A stretch of DNA of 39,032 bases from Candidatus Babeliales bacterium (GTDB taxonomy: Bacteria > Babelota > Babeliae > Babelales > Chromulinivoraceae). Of the stretch, positions 9,268 to 16,909 are shown piece by piece. A program made the position numbers and the translations under genes. Under the pieces are notes generated by a model that saw nothing but the letters and a program-made list of their open reading frames with translations, did not search any database and had not been told where the DNA came from. Position 1 is the first letter of the stretch, and each line of letters begins with the position of its first letter. The DNA lies in contig JAGOTL010000006.1 in NCBI GenBank assembly GCA_018061805.1, forward strand, positions 1 through 39,032, given 5' to 3'.

Positions 9268-9987
9268 TTTTGTCTAATTACAAAAACATAAAAATTTTTT
9301 CTTGCGTCACCTCCGGTTGTTACAATCCGATTGATTATTGTTTGCAACATCGCTGGGTCAACTCAGGCCGTTGACATGGCCCCCAAATGGTCTTGTCACC
9401 ACTTGGGAAACAGACATCTAAGGGGGCACCCTTAGATATCCCCGACGCTATCATGTTGCGCTTCGCCTTGTATTTTTCATGAAGAAAAATACTTAACGGC
9501 TGCATCACAACGGATAGCTGGGTCGGCAAGTTTTTCATTAAAAATAATTCAAAATACTTGTCTAACACTTTTAAGTGACGAATAATTCGCCCGAAAGTTT
9601 TATGTGCAATATGTGTTCGCTTGTAAGATTGATAAATATTCTACGTAAACTTTGTTCACCTTTTATAAAAAAGATTCGACCAGCTATCCGTTACGATTTA
9701 CGTTTAAAATATTTTTTTGGTAGGAAAAAATATTTAGTAAATTGTATGAGATAGCCTTAGAGGATATCTAAGGATACCTCCTTAGATGCCCGTTTTTTAA
9801 GTGGTGACAAAACCACTTAAAGGCCTAGACCACGCCTGCCCTTCATTTGTTTTTGGCAAATGAAGGGGCCTGAGTTGACCCAGCAATGTTGCAAACAAAT
9901 AACAATCGGATTGTAACAACCGGATTGTAAACGCTAACGCAGTAAATCAAAAGAAATAAATTTTTATGTTTTTGTAATTAGACAAAA
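9268..9987 (+). repeat. Long palindromic repeat element, copy A (about 720 bp)
   Basis: The stretch between the 238-aa gene and tsf is one large imperfect palindrome. Its ends (9268-9297 and 9958-9987) are a perfect 30-bp inverted repeat. A second inverted pair (9313-9369 and 9867-9923) matches at 53 of 57 positions. Inside lie two divergent inverted arms, each with three hairpins: 9382-9407, 9416-9437 and 9470-9492 on the left; 9796-9821, 9766-9787 and an AT-rich one near 9708-9740 on the right. Both arms end in the core AACGGATAGCTGG (9509-9521, and inverted at 9680-9692). A related copy lies inverted at 25398-26022. No transposase is present. It may be a non-autonomous (MITE- or REPIN-like) element; this is inference. 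Confidence 0.85.
9839..9867 (+). repeat. Hairpin within element A, right side
   Basis: An 11-bp perfect stem (CCCTTCATTTG with CAAATGAAGGG) closes a 7-base loop, between the right arm and the 57-bp inverted repeat. No equivalent is seen on the left side of the element. Confidence 0.6.
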
Positions 9988-10001
9988 GAGAAAACTGTTT
10001 T

Positions 10002-10029
10002 TTTGCCAAAACCTCATATTTTTGGCAAA
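10002..10029 (+). promoter_or_regulatory. Hairpin in the tsf upstream region
   Basis: A perfect 10-bp stem (TTTGCCAAAA with TTTTGGCAAA) closes an 8-base loop and is followed by the palindrome CTATTAATAG. It lies between element A and tsf. There is no following T run, so it is not a standard terminator in the tsf direction. Role unknown. Confidence 0.4.
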
Positions 10030-10131
10030 CTATTAATAGTAGGTGTAACTATCACATCAACTACTCAAAATACGACATACATAAAGATTGAATATGTGCC
10101 CACAGGGCAACAAAACATAGGATAAAACCTC

Positions 10132-10728
10132 ATGACAAAAGTATCTTTAGAATCTATACAAAAATTACGTAACATAACCGGTCTTGGTATGATGGATTGC
10201 AAAAAAGCTTTAGAAGAAGCAAATGGCGACATCTCACAAGCAATCGAGTTACTCCGTAAACGCGGCGCAGCCCTTGCTGATAAACGTGCTGATCGTGCTA
10301 CATCTCAAGGTGTCGTTGTTTCATATATTCACCCAGGCGACCAAATGGGTGTTTTGGTTGAAATAAATTGCGAAACAGACTTTGTTGCTCGTACACAAGA
10401 TCTTAAAGATTTCGCAAAAGATGTTGCTATGCACATCGCTGCTATGAAACCAGTATGCGTATCACCTGAACAAGTTGATCAAGCGTACTTAACAAAAGAA
10501 AAAGAAATCGCAATAGAACAGCTTAAAAATCAAGGCAAACCTGCAAATATGATTGAAAAAATCATTGAAGGTAAAATGGCTAAAATTGCAAGCGACGTAT
10601 CATTGCTTAAACAATGTTTTGTAAAAGACGATCAAAAAACAATTGAAGATTTATTAAAAGAAATCTCTGCAAAAACAGGCGAAAATATTCGCATCAAACA
10701 GTTTGCTCGTTTTGAAATTGGTGCTTAA
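10132..10728 (+). CDS. tsf: Translation elongation factor Ts
   Basis: EF-Ts exchanges GDP for GTP on EF-Tu. The N-terminal UBA-like domain reads LRNITGLGMMDCKKALEEA with NGDI after it (residues 12-34), followed by KRADRATSQGVV. The core signature CETDFVAR is at residues 80-87. At 198 aa it is the short form, as in Thermus. AGGA lies upstream of the ATG. frr follows after 11 bases. In most bacteria rpsB precedes tsf; here palindromic element A and a non-ribosomal gene lie upstream instead. Confidence 0.97.
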   Translation: MTKVSLESIQKLRNITGLGMMDCKKALEEANGDISQAIELLRKRGAALADKRADRATSQGVVVSYIHPGDQMGVLVEINCETDFVARTQDLKDFAKDVAMHIAAMKPVCVSPEQVDQAYLTKEKEIAIEQLKNQGKPANMIEKIIEGKMAKIASDVSLLKQCFVKDDQKTIEDLLKEISAKTGENIRIKQFARFEIGA

Positions 10729-10739
10729 GGAGATATTAT

Positions 10740-11327
10740 ATGACGCCGATTATTATTGAAGAAGGTAACATAAAAGGCTTTGAGAAAATAGTCACTGCCG
10801 AAATGGAAAAATCACTTGCTCATTTTGACAAAGAATTAGCAAGCGTACGTACCGGAAAAGCTCAAATCACTATGATCGATGAGATCAAAGTTGAATGCTA
10901 TGGTGGTAGCATGATGCGCTTAAAAGATATTGCTTCACTTGCTGCTCCAGATGTCAACATGTTGACTATTCAACCATGGGACAAAGGCGTTATCAGCGAT
11001 ATCGAACGCGCTATCAACGCATCACACCTTGGCTTAACACCTATCGTTGATGGCGATATCATTCGTCTTGAAATTCCAAAAATGACCCTAACTCGCCGAG
11101 AAGAACTCAGCAAAGTGGTTGGTCAAAAAATGGAAACAAGCAAAATCGATATCAGAAATGTACGCAAAGACGTGCAAAACTTTGTAAAAGAAGCTCAAAA
11201 AGGCCGCAAGATATCAGAAGATTTTGAAAAACGTTTAAGCAAAACATTACAAGATTTAACTGATAGCTTTGTTGCAAAGATAGATTCATTGGGTGAAAAA
11301 AAGAAAGCTGAACTAAAAGCTTTATAA
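10740..11327 (+). CDS. frr: Ribosome recycling factor
   Basis: RRF, with EF-G, splits the post-termination ribosome. The 195-aa protein has normal length and the typical segments: ELASVRTGKAQITMIDEIKV, YGGSMMRLKDIASLAAPD, LTIQPWD, AINASHLGLTP and RLEIPKMTLTRREEL. Its ATG follows AAGGAG that starts at the tsf stop, so tsf and frr form an operon. pyrH, often between tsf and frr, is absent here. Confidence 0.97.
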   Translation: MTPIIIEEGNIKGFEKIVTAEMEKSLAHFDKELASVRTGKAQITMIDEIKVECYGGSMMRLKDIASLAAPDVNMLTIQPWDKGVISDIERAINASHLGLTPIVDGDIIRLEIPKMTLTRREELSKVVGQKMETSKIDIRNVRKDVQNFVKEAQKGRKISEDFEKRLSKTLQDLTDSFVAKIDSLGEKKKAELKAL

Positions 11328-11389
11328 TCCCCTTGTCTATTTTTTAAATTTATGCATACTATTACAACGTTATCCTAAGTTAATTGAGT

Positions 11390-11475
11390 GCAAGAGTGGC
11401 GGAATGGTAGACGCGCTGGACTTAGGATCCAGTTCCCGAGAGGGAGTGGGGGTTCAAGTCCCTTCTCTTGTACCA
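11390..11475 (+). tRNA. tRNA-Leu (anticodon UAG)
   Basis: The 86-base gene folds into a class II cloverleaf. The acceptor stem is GCAAGAG with CTCTTGT (the first pair is G-U), the anticodon stem-loop is CTGGA-CTTAGGA-TCCAG with anticodon TAG, a long variable arm follows, and the T-loop is GGTTCAAGTCC. Discriminator A (11472) and CCA (11473-11475) are encoded. It would read CUA and, with modification, other CUN codons. The next gene's start is only 17 bases beyond the CCA. Confidence 0.96.
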
Positions 11476-11492
11476 ATAAAAAGGAGTTTGTA

Positions 11493-12794
11493 ATGGTACA
11501 AAGTGATAAAATCTGTTGTCTGATTGATCCTGCATCTTCAAGCAACAGTTATTTTTTTAAAGTATCTGTGCCCGCACAGATCACAAAACCTTTTCTATCT
11601 TTGGCAACCGAAAAGCATCAAGATTTTATGCACCCTGCCGGATTTAAAAAAGGACTCGCTCCATTAACATACATCCAAGAGCATTTTAAAGCCCCAATCG
11701 TCAGTCATCTGAAAGACATGGGGCTTAAATTTTTTGGTATCAACGCATTATTACAGCACATGAGAAACAATAAAATAGTGCTCGTTGGAATACCTGAGCT
11801 CAGAGACGTCCAAATCGACGCACAAGGAAACCTGACCTATCTGTTTGAAGGGTATGCTCCCAAAGAACTATACATGCAAAGTTGGAAGTTTTTACCTTTT
11901 AAGCCAACACCACGTAAAAAATATCGCGATATCGACAAACAAGTGATGTCATTTTTACAAGATGAAGAACTGGCTGGCAAACAGCATGACCCAAACAAAG
12001 GTATCCAAGTAGGCGATTGGATCTATGTACAAATTGCCTTAATCAATCATAAAAAAAACCCGGTCTTTGATTACAAAGCGCATCTATGGATTAAAGTCGG
12101 CGACGAGGAACCAGACCTTGAATTCCAAAGATTGTTTTTTGGAAAAAACATACAAGATACAATCATCACTGACAATCCAAGCTTACAGTCGTATTTTTGT
12201 GAAAACTCTCATGCGCAATATTTATACCACATTACCATTATCGATATTGTTCCAGATCAAGCATTCTCTTTTGATTTGTTCAAACAATATTTCAAAATAA
12301 AAACCCATAAAGATTTACTCAATAAAATTACCGAGGTTTTTTCTTTCAATAATGACATTTCGCAACGAAGAATGATCGCACATGATGCACTCGGTTTAAT
12401 TATCCGCAAAAATCATATCGTACTGCCTGACGGCGCAATCAATGCACAGCGCAAGCAGATACTGCAAGATCTTCAATTTAAGCCCGATTTTATTGTTTAC
12501 AAAATGGATCCCGACTTTGATATTCATATCACCAACATGGCAAAACGACAGTTACTTGATAGCGTGGTAGCGGAATCTATTAGTTATCAAGATAATATCA
12601 CAACGACACATATGGATATCAAATCAATCTTACATCTCACTCAGCGACCACGGTTGAAGGATTTTTTATATTTTCCTTTTTTAAAGACACAGGTCCAAGG
12701 ACAAGAATTTCCAGTGGAATATGATAGCTTATATCATTATACTTTAAAGGAGAAATCTATAAATCACATCATCTACCACTTAACAAAGAAATAA
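11493..12794 (+). CDS. tig: Divergent trigger factor-like chaperone
   Basis: The start is the ATG at 11493, after AAGGAG; the longer open frame upstream runs through the tRNA gene and is not real. The 433-aa length matches trigger factor (432 aa in E. coli). Residues 50-57, GFKKGLAP, correspond to the ribosome-docking loop GFRKGKVP at the same position. A segment with VGDWIYVQIALI matches the start of the inserted FKBP-type domain (GD.V.I). The C-terminal half has the helical pattern of the cradle, including KNHIVLPDGAI (like the IEIP segment). Overall similarity is low, so the call rests on length, loop and domain order. It probably binds nascent chains at the ribosome exit. trxB follows one base after its stop. 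Confidence 0.65.
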   Translation: MVQSDKICCLIDPASSSNSYFFKVSVPAQITKPFLSLATEKHQDFMHPAGFKKGLAPLTYIQEHFKAPIVSHLKDMGLKFFGINALLQHMRNNKIVLVGIPELRDVQIDAQGNLTYLFEGYAPKELYMQSWKFLPFKPTPRKKYRDIDKQVMSFLQDEELAGKQHDPNKGIQVGDWIYVQIALINHKKNPVFDYKAHLWIKVGDEEPDLEFQRLFFGKNIQDTIITDNPSLQSYFCENSHAQYLYHITIIDIVPDQAFSFDLFKQYFKIKTHKDLLNKITEVFSFNNDISQRRMIAHDALGLIIRKNHIVLPDGAINAQRKQILQDLQFKPDFIVYKMDPDFDIHITNMAKRQLLDSVVAESISYQDNITTTHMDIKSILHLTQRPRLKDFLYFPFLKTQVQGQEFPVEYDSLYHYTLKEKSINHIIYHLTKK

Positions 12795-12795
12795 C

Positions 12796-13737
12796 ATGCA
12801 GTACAAAGCAAAGATTCATCCTCTTATTATTATTGGTGCTGGTCCTGCCGGACTAACTGCAGCTATTTATGCTGCACGCGCTAATTTAAACCCAATTGTC
12901 ATACAAGGTCCTAAACCTGGTGGTCAATTAATGGGCACAACAGTTATTGAAAATTGGCCTGGCTCAGAATCAATCACCGGTCCTGAACTGATGATCAATA
13001 TGATGAATCATGCTAAAAAGTTTAATGTTACCATGATCGATGGATCAGTAACTTCACTGGATCTGACCAAGCGCCCTTTTACAATCGTTGTCGATGGCAA
13101 GCAATCACTCCAAGCTCACAGCATCATCATCACAACCGGAGCAACTCCTAACAAATTGAGATGCCCTGGCGAAGAAGAATTTTGGGGTAAAGGCGTATCA
13201 ACATGTGCGGTATGCGATGGAGCATTTTATAGAAATCAACACGTCATTGTCGTTGGTGGTGGCGATTCAAGCATGGAAAGTGCGTCGTTTTTACACCGCA
13301 ATGGCAACCAAGTAACCATCGTTCATATCGGCGCTACCCTCACAGCATCTCATGCGATGCAACAACGAGTCCTTGGAAAATCTGGATTCAATATCATCTA
13401 CAACAGCACTGTGACTGAAATTAAAGGACAAGATGGCAAAGTCATAGGTGCTACGGTAACCAATCAAAAAACCCACGAATCACAATTTATTGCTTCTGAT
13501 GCAGTGTTTTTAGCTATCGGACTTAAACCAAACACTGATATTATCGCAAATCAACTTGATCGTACCACGTTTGGCCATGTCAAAGTACACGACCTTGTCA
13601 AAACATCGGTACCCGGAGTTTTTTCTGCCGGCGATGTACAAGACCCTAAATATCGTCAAGCAATCGTATCATCAGGCTTTGGTTGCATTGCAACACTAGA
13701 AGCTGAACGATACCTAGCAGCACACAATCTCGAATAG
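12796..13737 (+). CDS. trxB: Thioredoxin reductase
   Basis: This FAD enzyme uses NADPH to reduce thioredoxin. The FAD-binding GAGPAG is at 14-19, with GGQLMGTTVIENWPG after it. The redox pair is CAVC at 137-140 (CAVCDGAFY), and the NADPH-binding GGGDSS is at 154-159. The C-terminal FAD segment is VFSAGDVQDPKYRQ. At 313 aa it is full length. The ATG lies one base after the upstream stop, so translation is likely coupled to the trigger factor-like gene, making a folding and redox operon. Confidence 0.97.
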   Translation: MQYKAKIHPLIIIGAGPAGLTAAIYAARANLNPIVIQGPKPGGQLMGTTVIENWPGSESITGPELMINMMNHAKKFNVTMIDGSVTSLDLTKRPFTIVVDGKQSLQAHSIIITTGATPNKLRCPGEEEFWGKGVSTCAVCDGAFYRNQHVIVVGGGDSSMESASFLHRNGNQVTIVHIGATLTASHAMQQRVLGKSGFNIIYNSTVTEIKGQDGKVIGATVTNQKTHESQFIASDAVFLAIGLKPNTDIIANQLDRTTFGHVKVHDLVKTSVPGVFSAGDVQDPKYRQAIVSSGFGCIATLEAERYLAAHNLE

Positions 13738-13748
13738 TTATGTAAGAC

Positions 13749-13779
13749 TCTGGGTATACCATAATCGAGTATACCCAGA
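13749..13779 (+). terminator. Hairpin after trxB, possible terminator
   Basis: An 11-bp perfect stem (TCTGGGTATAC with GTATACCCAGA) closes a 9-base loop 12 bases after the trxB stop. No T run follows, so intrinsic termination is uncertain; it may instead stabilise the 3' end. Confidence 0.4.
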
Positions 13780-13854
13780 ACTACGTGACAAACTCTGCCC
13801 GCATATCCTACAAAAGTTTATTTTACTTAACCATCAGATACGCTATATTGAATG

Positions 13855-13860
13855 TATAAT
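13855..13860 (+). promoter_or_regulatory. Consensus -10 box for the 203-aa gene
   Basis: A perfect TATAAT lies 29 bases upstream of the ATG at 13890. No good -35 box is seen at 16-18 bases. Confidence 0.45.
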
Positions 13861-13889
13861 TTATCTTATTCTTGTTTAGGTATTTCTTC

Positions 13890-14501
13890 ATGAAGTTAAA
13901 GTTCTTATTAACATTAAGCGTCCTATCGATCGCAGCAAACACACACGGTTCATACATGAATGATCGCAAAATAACCTGGAAAACCATTCTTACAGGTGAT
14001 GCTGCAACATCAATTGATTATAACATTGTTAACAATGGTGATGGCCAATTTGGTGGCGATATTCGAGTATATGGTATTCATAACATGTGGATACAAGTTT
14101 CAGGTTACGAACGCATTGATTTGATGGAAAATGATGTCTGCCTAGAGCCTCATTTATTTACAACTTTAGGATATTTTTTACCTACAGATAATATCTTTAC
14201 ACAGCGTTGGGCTTGTGTAAAATGGTCACTCCCATTAAGCTTTGGCTTTAACGTTGAAAATGACACATTGCACATTTCTTCAACAATCTTTAAATACAGA
14301 TTCTTGTGCCTATTTAAATCAAATGCACATATTCCACTCGTACCAGAAAAAGACGATGCAAATATAAGCGATCAACCAACAACCATTACCGTAAGCATTA
14401 ATGGTCGCACCGCTGTCATAGAACCAAAAACAATTTTACAAATATACAGCTTATCATCATTCAACCCTTATGCTGTACTTGCTAGAATGTTGTTCTTATA
14501 A
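13890..14501 (+). CDS. Exported protein, 203 aa, unknown
   Basis: The ATG at 13890 is preferred to an in-frame TTG at 13872 because TTTAGG precedes it and a signal peptide then starts at residue 1 (MKLKFLLTLSVLSIAANTHG). The mature part is rich in aromatic and beta-forming residues (FGGDIRVYGIHNMWIQVSGY, about 54-73), suggesting a beta-sandwich or jelly-roll fold. No family is recognised. It has its own -10 box. The rpmH-rnpA-yidD cluster follows on the same strand. Confidence 0.7.
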   Translation: MKLKFLLTLSVLSIAANTHGSYMNDRKITWKTILTGDAATSIDYNIVNNGDGQFGGDIRVYGIHNMWIQVSGYERIDLMENDVCLEPHLFTTLGYFLPTDNIFTQRWACVKWSLPLSFGFNVENDTLHISSTIFKYRFLCLFKSNAHIPLVPEKDDANISDQPTTITVSINGRTAVIEPKTILQIYSLSSFNPYAVLARMLFL

Positions 14502-14553
14502 CAGAAGTTCAGCTTTATTTGCAAAAAAAACGATTCCATCGTAAACTATTACA

Positions 14554-14559
14554 TATACT
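14554..14559 (+). promoter_or_regulatory. Candidate -10 box for rpmH
   Basis: TATACT lies 38 bases upstream of the rpmH ATG. The -35 region is weak. Confidence 0.35.
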
Positions 14560-14597
14560 TATATCGTGAGCAATGATCACATAAAGAAGGTTTCCTA

Positions 14598-14741
14598 ATG
14601 TCAGTAACTTTTTTCAAAAAAAGCCGCGTTAAACGTAACAGAAAACACGGATTTTTAAAACGTATGTCTACCAAAGATGGTCGTAAAATAATCAACCGTC
14701 GTCGCGCTAACGGCAGAAAACGTTTGGCGGTTCGTGCTTAA
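14598..14741 (+). CDS. rpmH: 50S ribosomal protein L34
   Basis: This 47-aa gene encodes L34, a small basic protein of the large subunit. Translated by hand it reads [20 protein letters not shown], then [20 protein letters not shown], then KRLAVRA, matching the L34 pattern (R.HGF..RM.T..GR.....RRA.GR..L). AAGAAGG lies 8 bases before the ATG. It is followed after 24 bases by rnpA, the usual order. Confidence 0.97.
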   Translation: MSVTFFKKSRVKRNRKHGFLKRMSTKDGRKIINRRRANGRKRLAVRA

Positions 14742-14765
14742 TCAGGCCCTAAAGGTCAAAAACGC

Positions 14766-15098
14766 ATGTTAAAACCTACCAAAAACATTTCTAAATTTAG
14801 CAAAAAAGAGCTTGATCATTTCTTTGCAATCGCAAGATGCGTAAAGAAAAATCAAGCTTTTACTTTTCTAACAGCTCCTACACACCACACTGGTGGCAGG
14901 ATCCTGATTGTCGTACCTAAAAAGTATGGTAACGCTCCTGCACGTAATAAAATACGCAGACAACTAAAGACAATCTATACTACTCAGGAACTGTACTCTT
15001 TGATGCTGGATGTAGCAATTATCGTACGACCAACAGCTCGAAAGTATGATTTTGAACAACTTACGCAACTTCTTCTTTCTATCTTTAAACCGTCTTGA
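14766..15098 (+). CDS. rnpA: Ribonuclease P protein component
   Basis: RnpA is the protein subunit of RNase P, which trims the 5' ends of tRNA precursors. The 110-aa protein is of usual length and contains the basic signature APARNKIRRQLKTIY (the RNR motif) after ILIVVPKKYGN. The N-terminal FSKKELDHFFAIARCVK matches the family start. Its 3' end overlaps the yidD reading frame, as is common. Confidence 0.93.
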   Translation: MLKPTKNISKFSKKELDHFFAIARCVKKNQAFTFLTAPTHHTGGRILIVVPKKYGNAPARNKIRRQLKTIYTTQELYSLMLDVAIIVRPTARKYDFEQLTQLLLSIFKPS

Positions 15099-15312
15099 TC
15101 GATGCGTAGCATCATGGCTGGCCTGGCTTATCATGCAAGGTCGACCCTTTTTAGGAGCTATGGACGTTTGTCCATTCACCATAGGATGCACTAATTTTGC
15201 TCTTATAACTCTGGAAAACTATATCGTCCCAGTAGCAACACTCATCATTATAAAACGATTGCTCCTATGCAATCCTATTTCGATTTTGGTGTTATCATAT
15301 GCAAAAAGGTAA
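15046..15312 (+). CDS. yidD: YidD-like membrane insertion efficiency factor
   Basis: YidD is a small membrane-associated protein that assists YidC-dependent insertion. The protein has the family pattern: a helix (CVASWLAWLI), then PFLGAMDVCPFTIGCTNFAL with the conserved C-x5-C pair at 42 and 48 (family form CRFxPTC), and KRLLLCNP (family RxLRCHP) at 70-77. It overlaps the end of rnpA by 53 bases in another frame. The usual GYDPVP ending is not present; a shift of frame after CNP would give FDFGVI. The 3' end overlaps the convergent ankyrin gene by 38 bases. The start is uncertain. yidC, which usually follows, is absent. Confidence 0.7.
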   Translation: MILNNLRNFFFLSLNRLDRCVASWLAWLIMQGRPFLGAMDVCPFTIGCTNFALITLENYIVPVATLIIIKRLLLCNPISILVLSYAKR

Positions 15313-16090
15313 CCCCGTCCCTTGAAATAGGCTTAATATACATATTTTCAAAATATCGGTGTTTAAAGTAACAGCACTTTGTTGGGTTACGGTACAATTC
15401 TAAAAATAATGGCCTTGTTTTACCCGTGCAAGCTTTCCAAAATTTTTTCATAAACAAAACACCTTCGGGATTTTCATATAGATCATGTGGTATATCAATC
15501 CCTTCAAAGGCATGCATCGCATCAAACACCCTTCTCATATCTTCGTGTAAATCACGACCATAGTAACACAATGACCCACAAAAAGGATTTGCCCCTGCTT
15601 GCAACAAAGCTAATACGATGGCAACATTTTCTCGTTTATTGGTGGTCACAAAATCTAGCGGTCTTACCACTGGTTTTTGTATCGTGGGCAACGTATAATT
15701 ACTTGGTATATTTGGATCTGCTCCATATTTCAACAATAAATTAAGAATATATGCGGTCAGCGATGCATCATAAGAACGTTGCTCGATCAATGCATGGGTA
15801 TCTGGATCAACAAAAGCTTGTGATGCATACATACCCGCAAATAACCTACCAATAGCTGTAAAACCCTTAAATATCTGAGTAGGCTGAACCCCCATGCGCA
15901 ATAAATTGTGCACTTCTCGCCGTTCATGCAAAAATAAACTGGTAAAAAATTTGGAAACATCGGTCGATTCTACCGTACTATTGGGCAAAATTTTATCTTC
16001 TGGATGATAGATTATTTGCCAGCTATCAGCATCTGCTGAACGTAATGTTGCAACAAAAAAACTTAATACTATAAAAATAACGTTTTTCAT
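15275..16090 (-). CDS. Exported ankyrin-repeat protein, 271 aa
   Basis: AAGGTG precedes the ATG. A signal peptide is visible (MKNVIFIVLSFFVATLRSAD). Ankyrin-like units follow: LHERREVHNLLRMGVQPTQ (about 54-72), AYILNLLLKYGADPNIP (about 113-129), and a unit with PLDFVTTNKRENVAIVLALL and AGANPF (about 149-175). The C-terminal 90 residues carry no clear repeat. Ankyrin repeats bind proteins, and export implies action in the envelope or host; both are inference. It is convergent with and overlaps yidD. Confidence 0.85.
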   Translation of the reverse strand: MKNVIFIVLSFFVATLRSADADSWQIIYHPEDKILPNSTVESTDVSKFFTSLFLHERREVHNLLRMGVQPTQIFKGFTAIGRLFAGMYASQAFVDPDTHALIEQRSYDASLTAYILNLLLKYGADPNIPSNYTLPTIQKPVVRPLDFVTTNKRENVAIVLALLQAGANPFCGSLCYYGRDLHEDMRRVFDAMHAFEGIDIPHDLYENPEGVLFMKKFWKACTGKTRPLFLELYRNPTKCCYFKHRYFENMYIKPISRDGVTFLHMITPKSK

Positions 16091-16146
16091 TCAATCACCT
16101 TACAATATATCAGCTTAACGTAATACCCATAAAATATTAAAGTAGC

Positions 16147-16171
16147 ACACTCCGGCTTCAGGCTGGAGTGT
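16147..16171 (+). repeat. Isolated strong hairpin upstream of the flavoprotein gene
   Basis: A 10-bp stem (ACACTCCGGC with GCTGGAGTGT, one G-U pair) closes a 5-base loop. It lies in the 235-base gap between divergent genes. No T run follows on either strand. Role unknown; nothing else is seen in the gap. Confidence 0.4.
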
Positions 16172-16325
16172 TGCCCTGCGAGCATAAAAGGTATATCCTT
16201 TTACCTCTCAACAAGCAAGCTATTTTCTCAAAAGATTCCTTGATTTCAAAAAAAGGTAAACCATCTCTTTACTTTCACAAAGCAAAACCTATATGCTCAT
16301 AACTGAATGGGGAAATGGAGGTTTT

Positions 16326-16892
16326 ATGAAATTGTATGCTATTTTTGCCAACGATAAGCTGAATGGGACAACGCATCAGCTCTTTGAGCAGGCAACCAAT
16401 TGCTTCAAAAATATGGGTTATAATATCGATAGCTTAAATCTATACGATCGAGAAGAAGATATACCCTTTTTTAGGCATAATCGACAACACATGGAAAACC
16501 ATCCATTTTATCTTGAAAATCAACAACGATTTTTACAGGCAGACACGCTGCTCTTGGTTTTTCCTTTATTTTGGTACTCAGTTCCCGCAATCCTTAAAGC
16601 TTGGCTTGATATGATCAATGCCTGGGCCTACAAGTACGAATCCGGAATGTACGCAAACCCACTGCACAATATAAAAAAAGTTTTTATCATCTATGCCGCT
16701 ATGCAAGACAAAGAACACCTTACGCAAAACCTACACAATCCTGTAGAGCACCAACTTGCCGAAACATGCAAATTTATTGGCATCGACCAAGTATATACAT
16801 ACCTAGTCGATAAAGTTACCAGCCTACAAGGAACCGACCTTGAACAACATTTAGAAGAAATTAAGAATTTTTGTATGAAAAACAACCTATAA
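16326..16892 (+). CDS. NAD(P)H-quinone reductase-like flavoprotein, 188 aa
   Basis: The ATG at 16326 follows GGAGG; the upstream in-frame ATG at 16293 lacks a site. The protein has the Flavodoxin_2 fold of NQO1, KefF and MdaB: a first beta strand and loop KLYAIFANDKLNGTTHQL that would bind FMN or FAD, and the signature FPLFWYSVPAILKAWLD at 79-95, followed by AYKY. Family members transfer two electrons from NAD(P)H to quinones. No signal peptide, so it is cytoplasmic. The exported J-protein gene begins 17 bases after its stop. Confidence 0.85.
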   Translation: MKLYAIFANDKLNGTTHQLFEQATNCFKNMGYNIDSLNLYDREEDIPFFRHNRQHMENHPFYLENQQRFLQADTLLLVFPLFWYSVPAILKAWLDMINAWAYKYESGMYANPLHNIKKVFIIYAAMQDKEHLTQNLHNPVEHQLAETCKFIGIDQVYTYLVDKVTSLQGTDLEQHLEEIKNFCMKNNL

Positions 16893-16909
16893 CACAAGGC
16901 AAACAAATT

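Noticed and set aside
9335-9568. Open frame of 77 codons (minus) within element A, similar at protein level to one at 25713-25955 (plus) in element B
   Set aside because: The similarity follows from the DNA repeat. In hairpin 2 the changes preserve base pairing rather than amino acids, neither frame has a good Shine-Dalgarno, and the frames start and end outside the homologous segment. Treated as a by-product of the repeat.
9268-9987. Element A as an insertion sequence
   Set aside because: No frame of transposase length exists in either copy; it can at most be a non-autonomous element.
11388-11492. N-terminal extension of the trigger factor-like frame through the tRNA gene
   Set aside because: It is the translation of tRNA-Leu; a strong Shine-Dalgarno and ATG lie after the tRNA.
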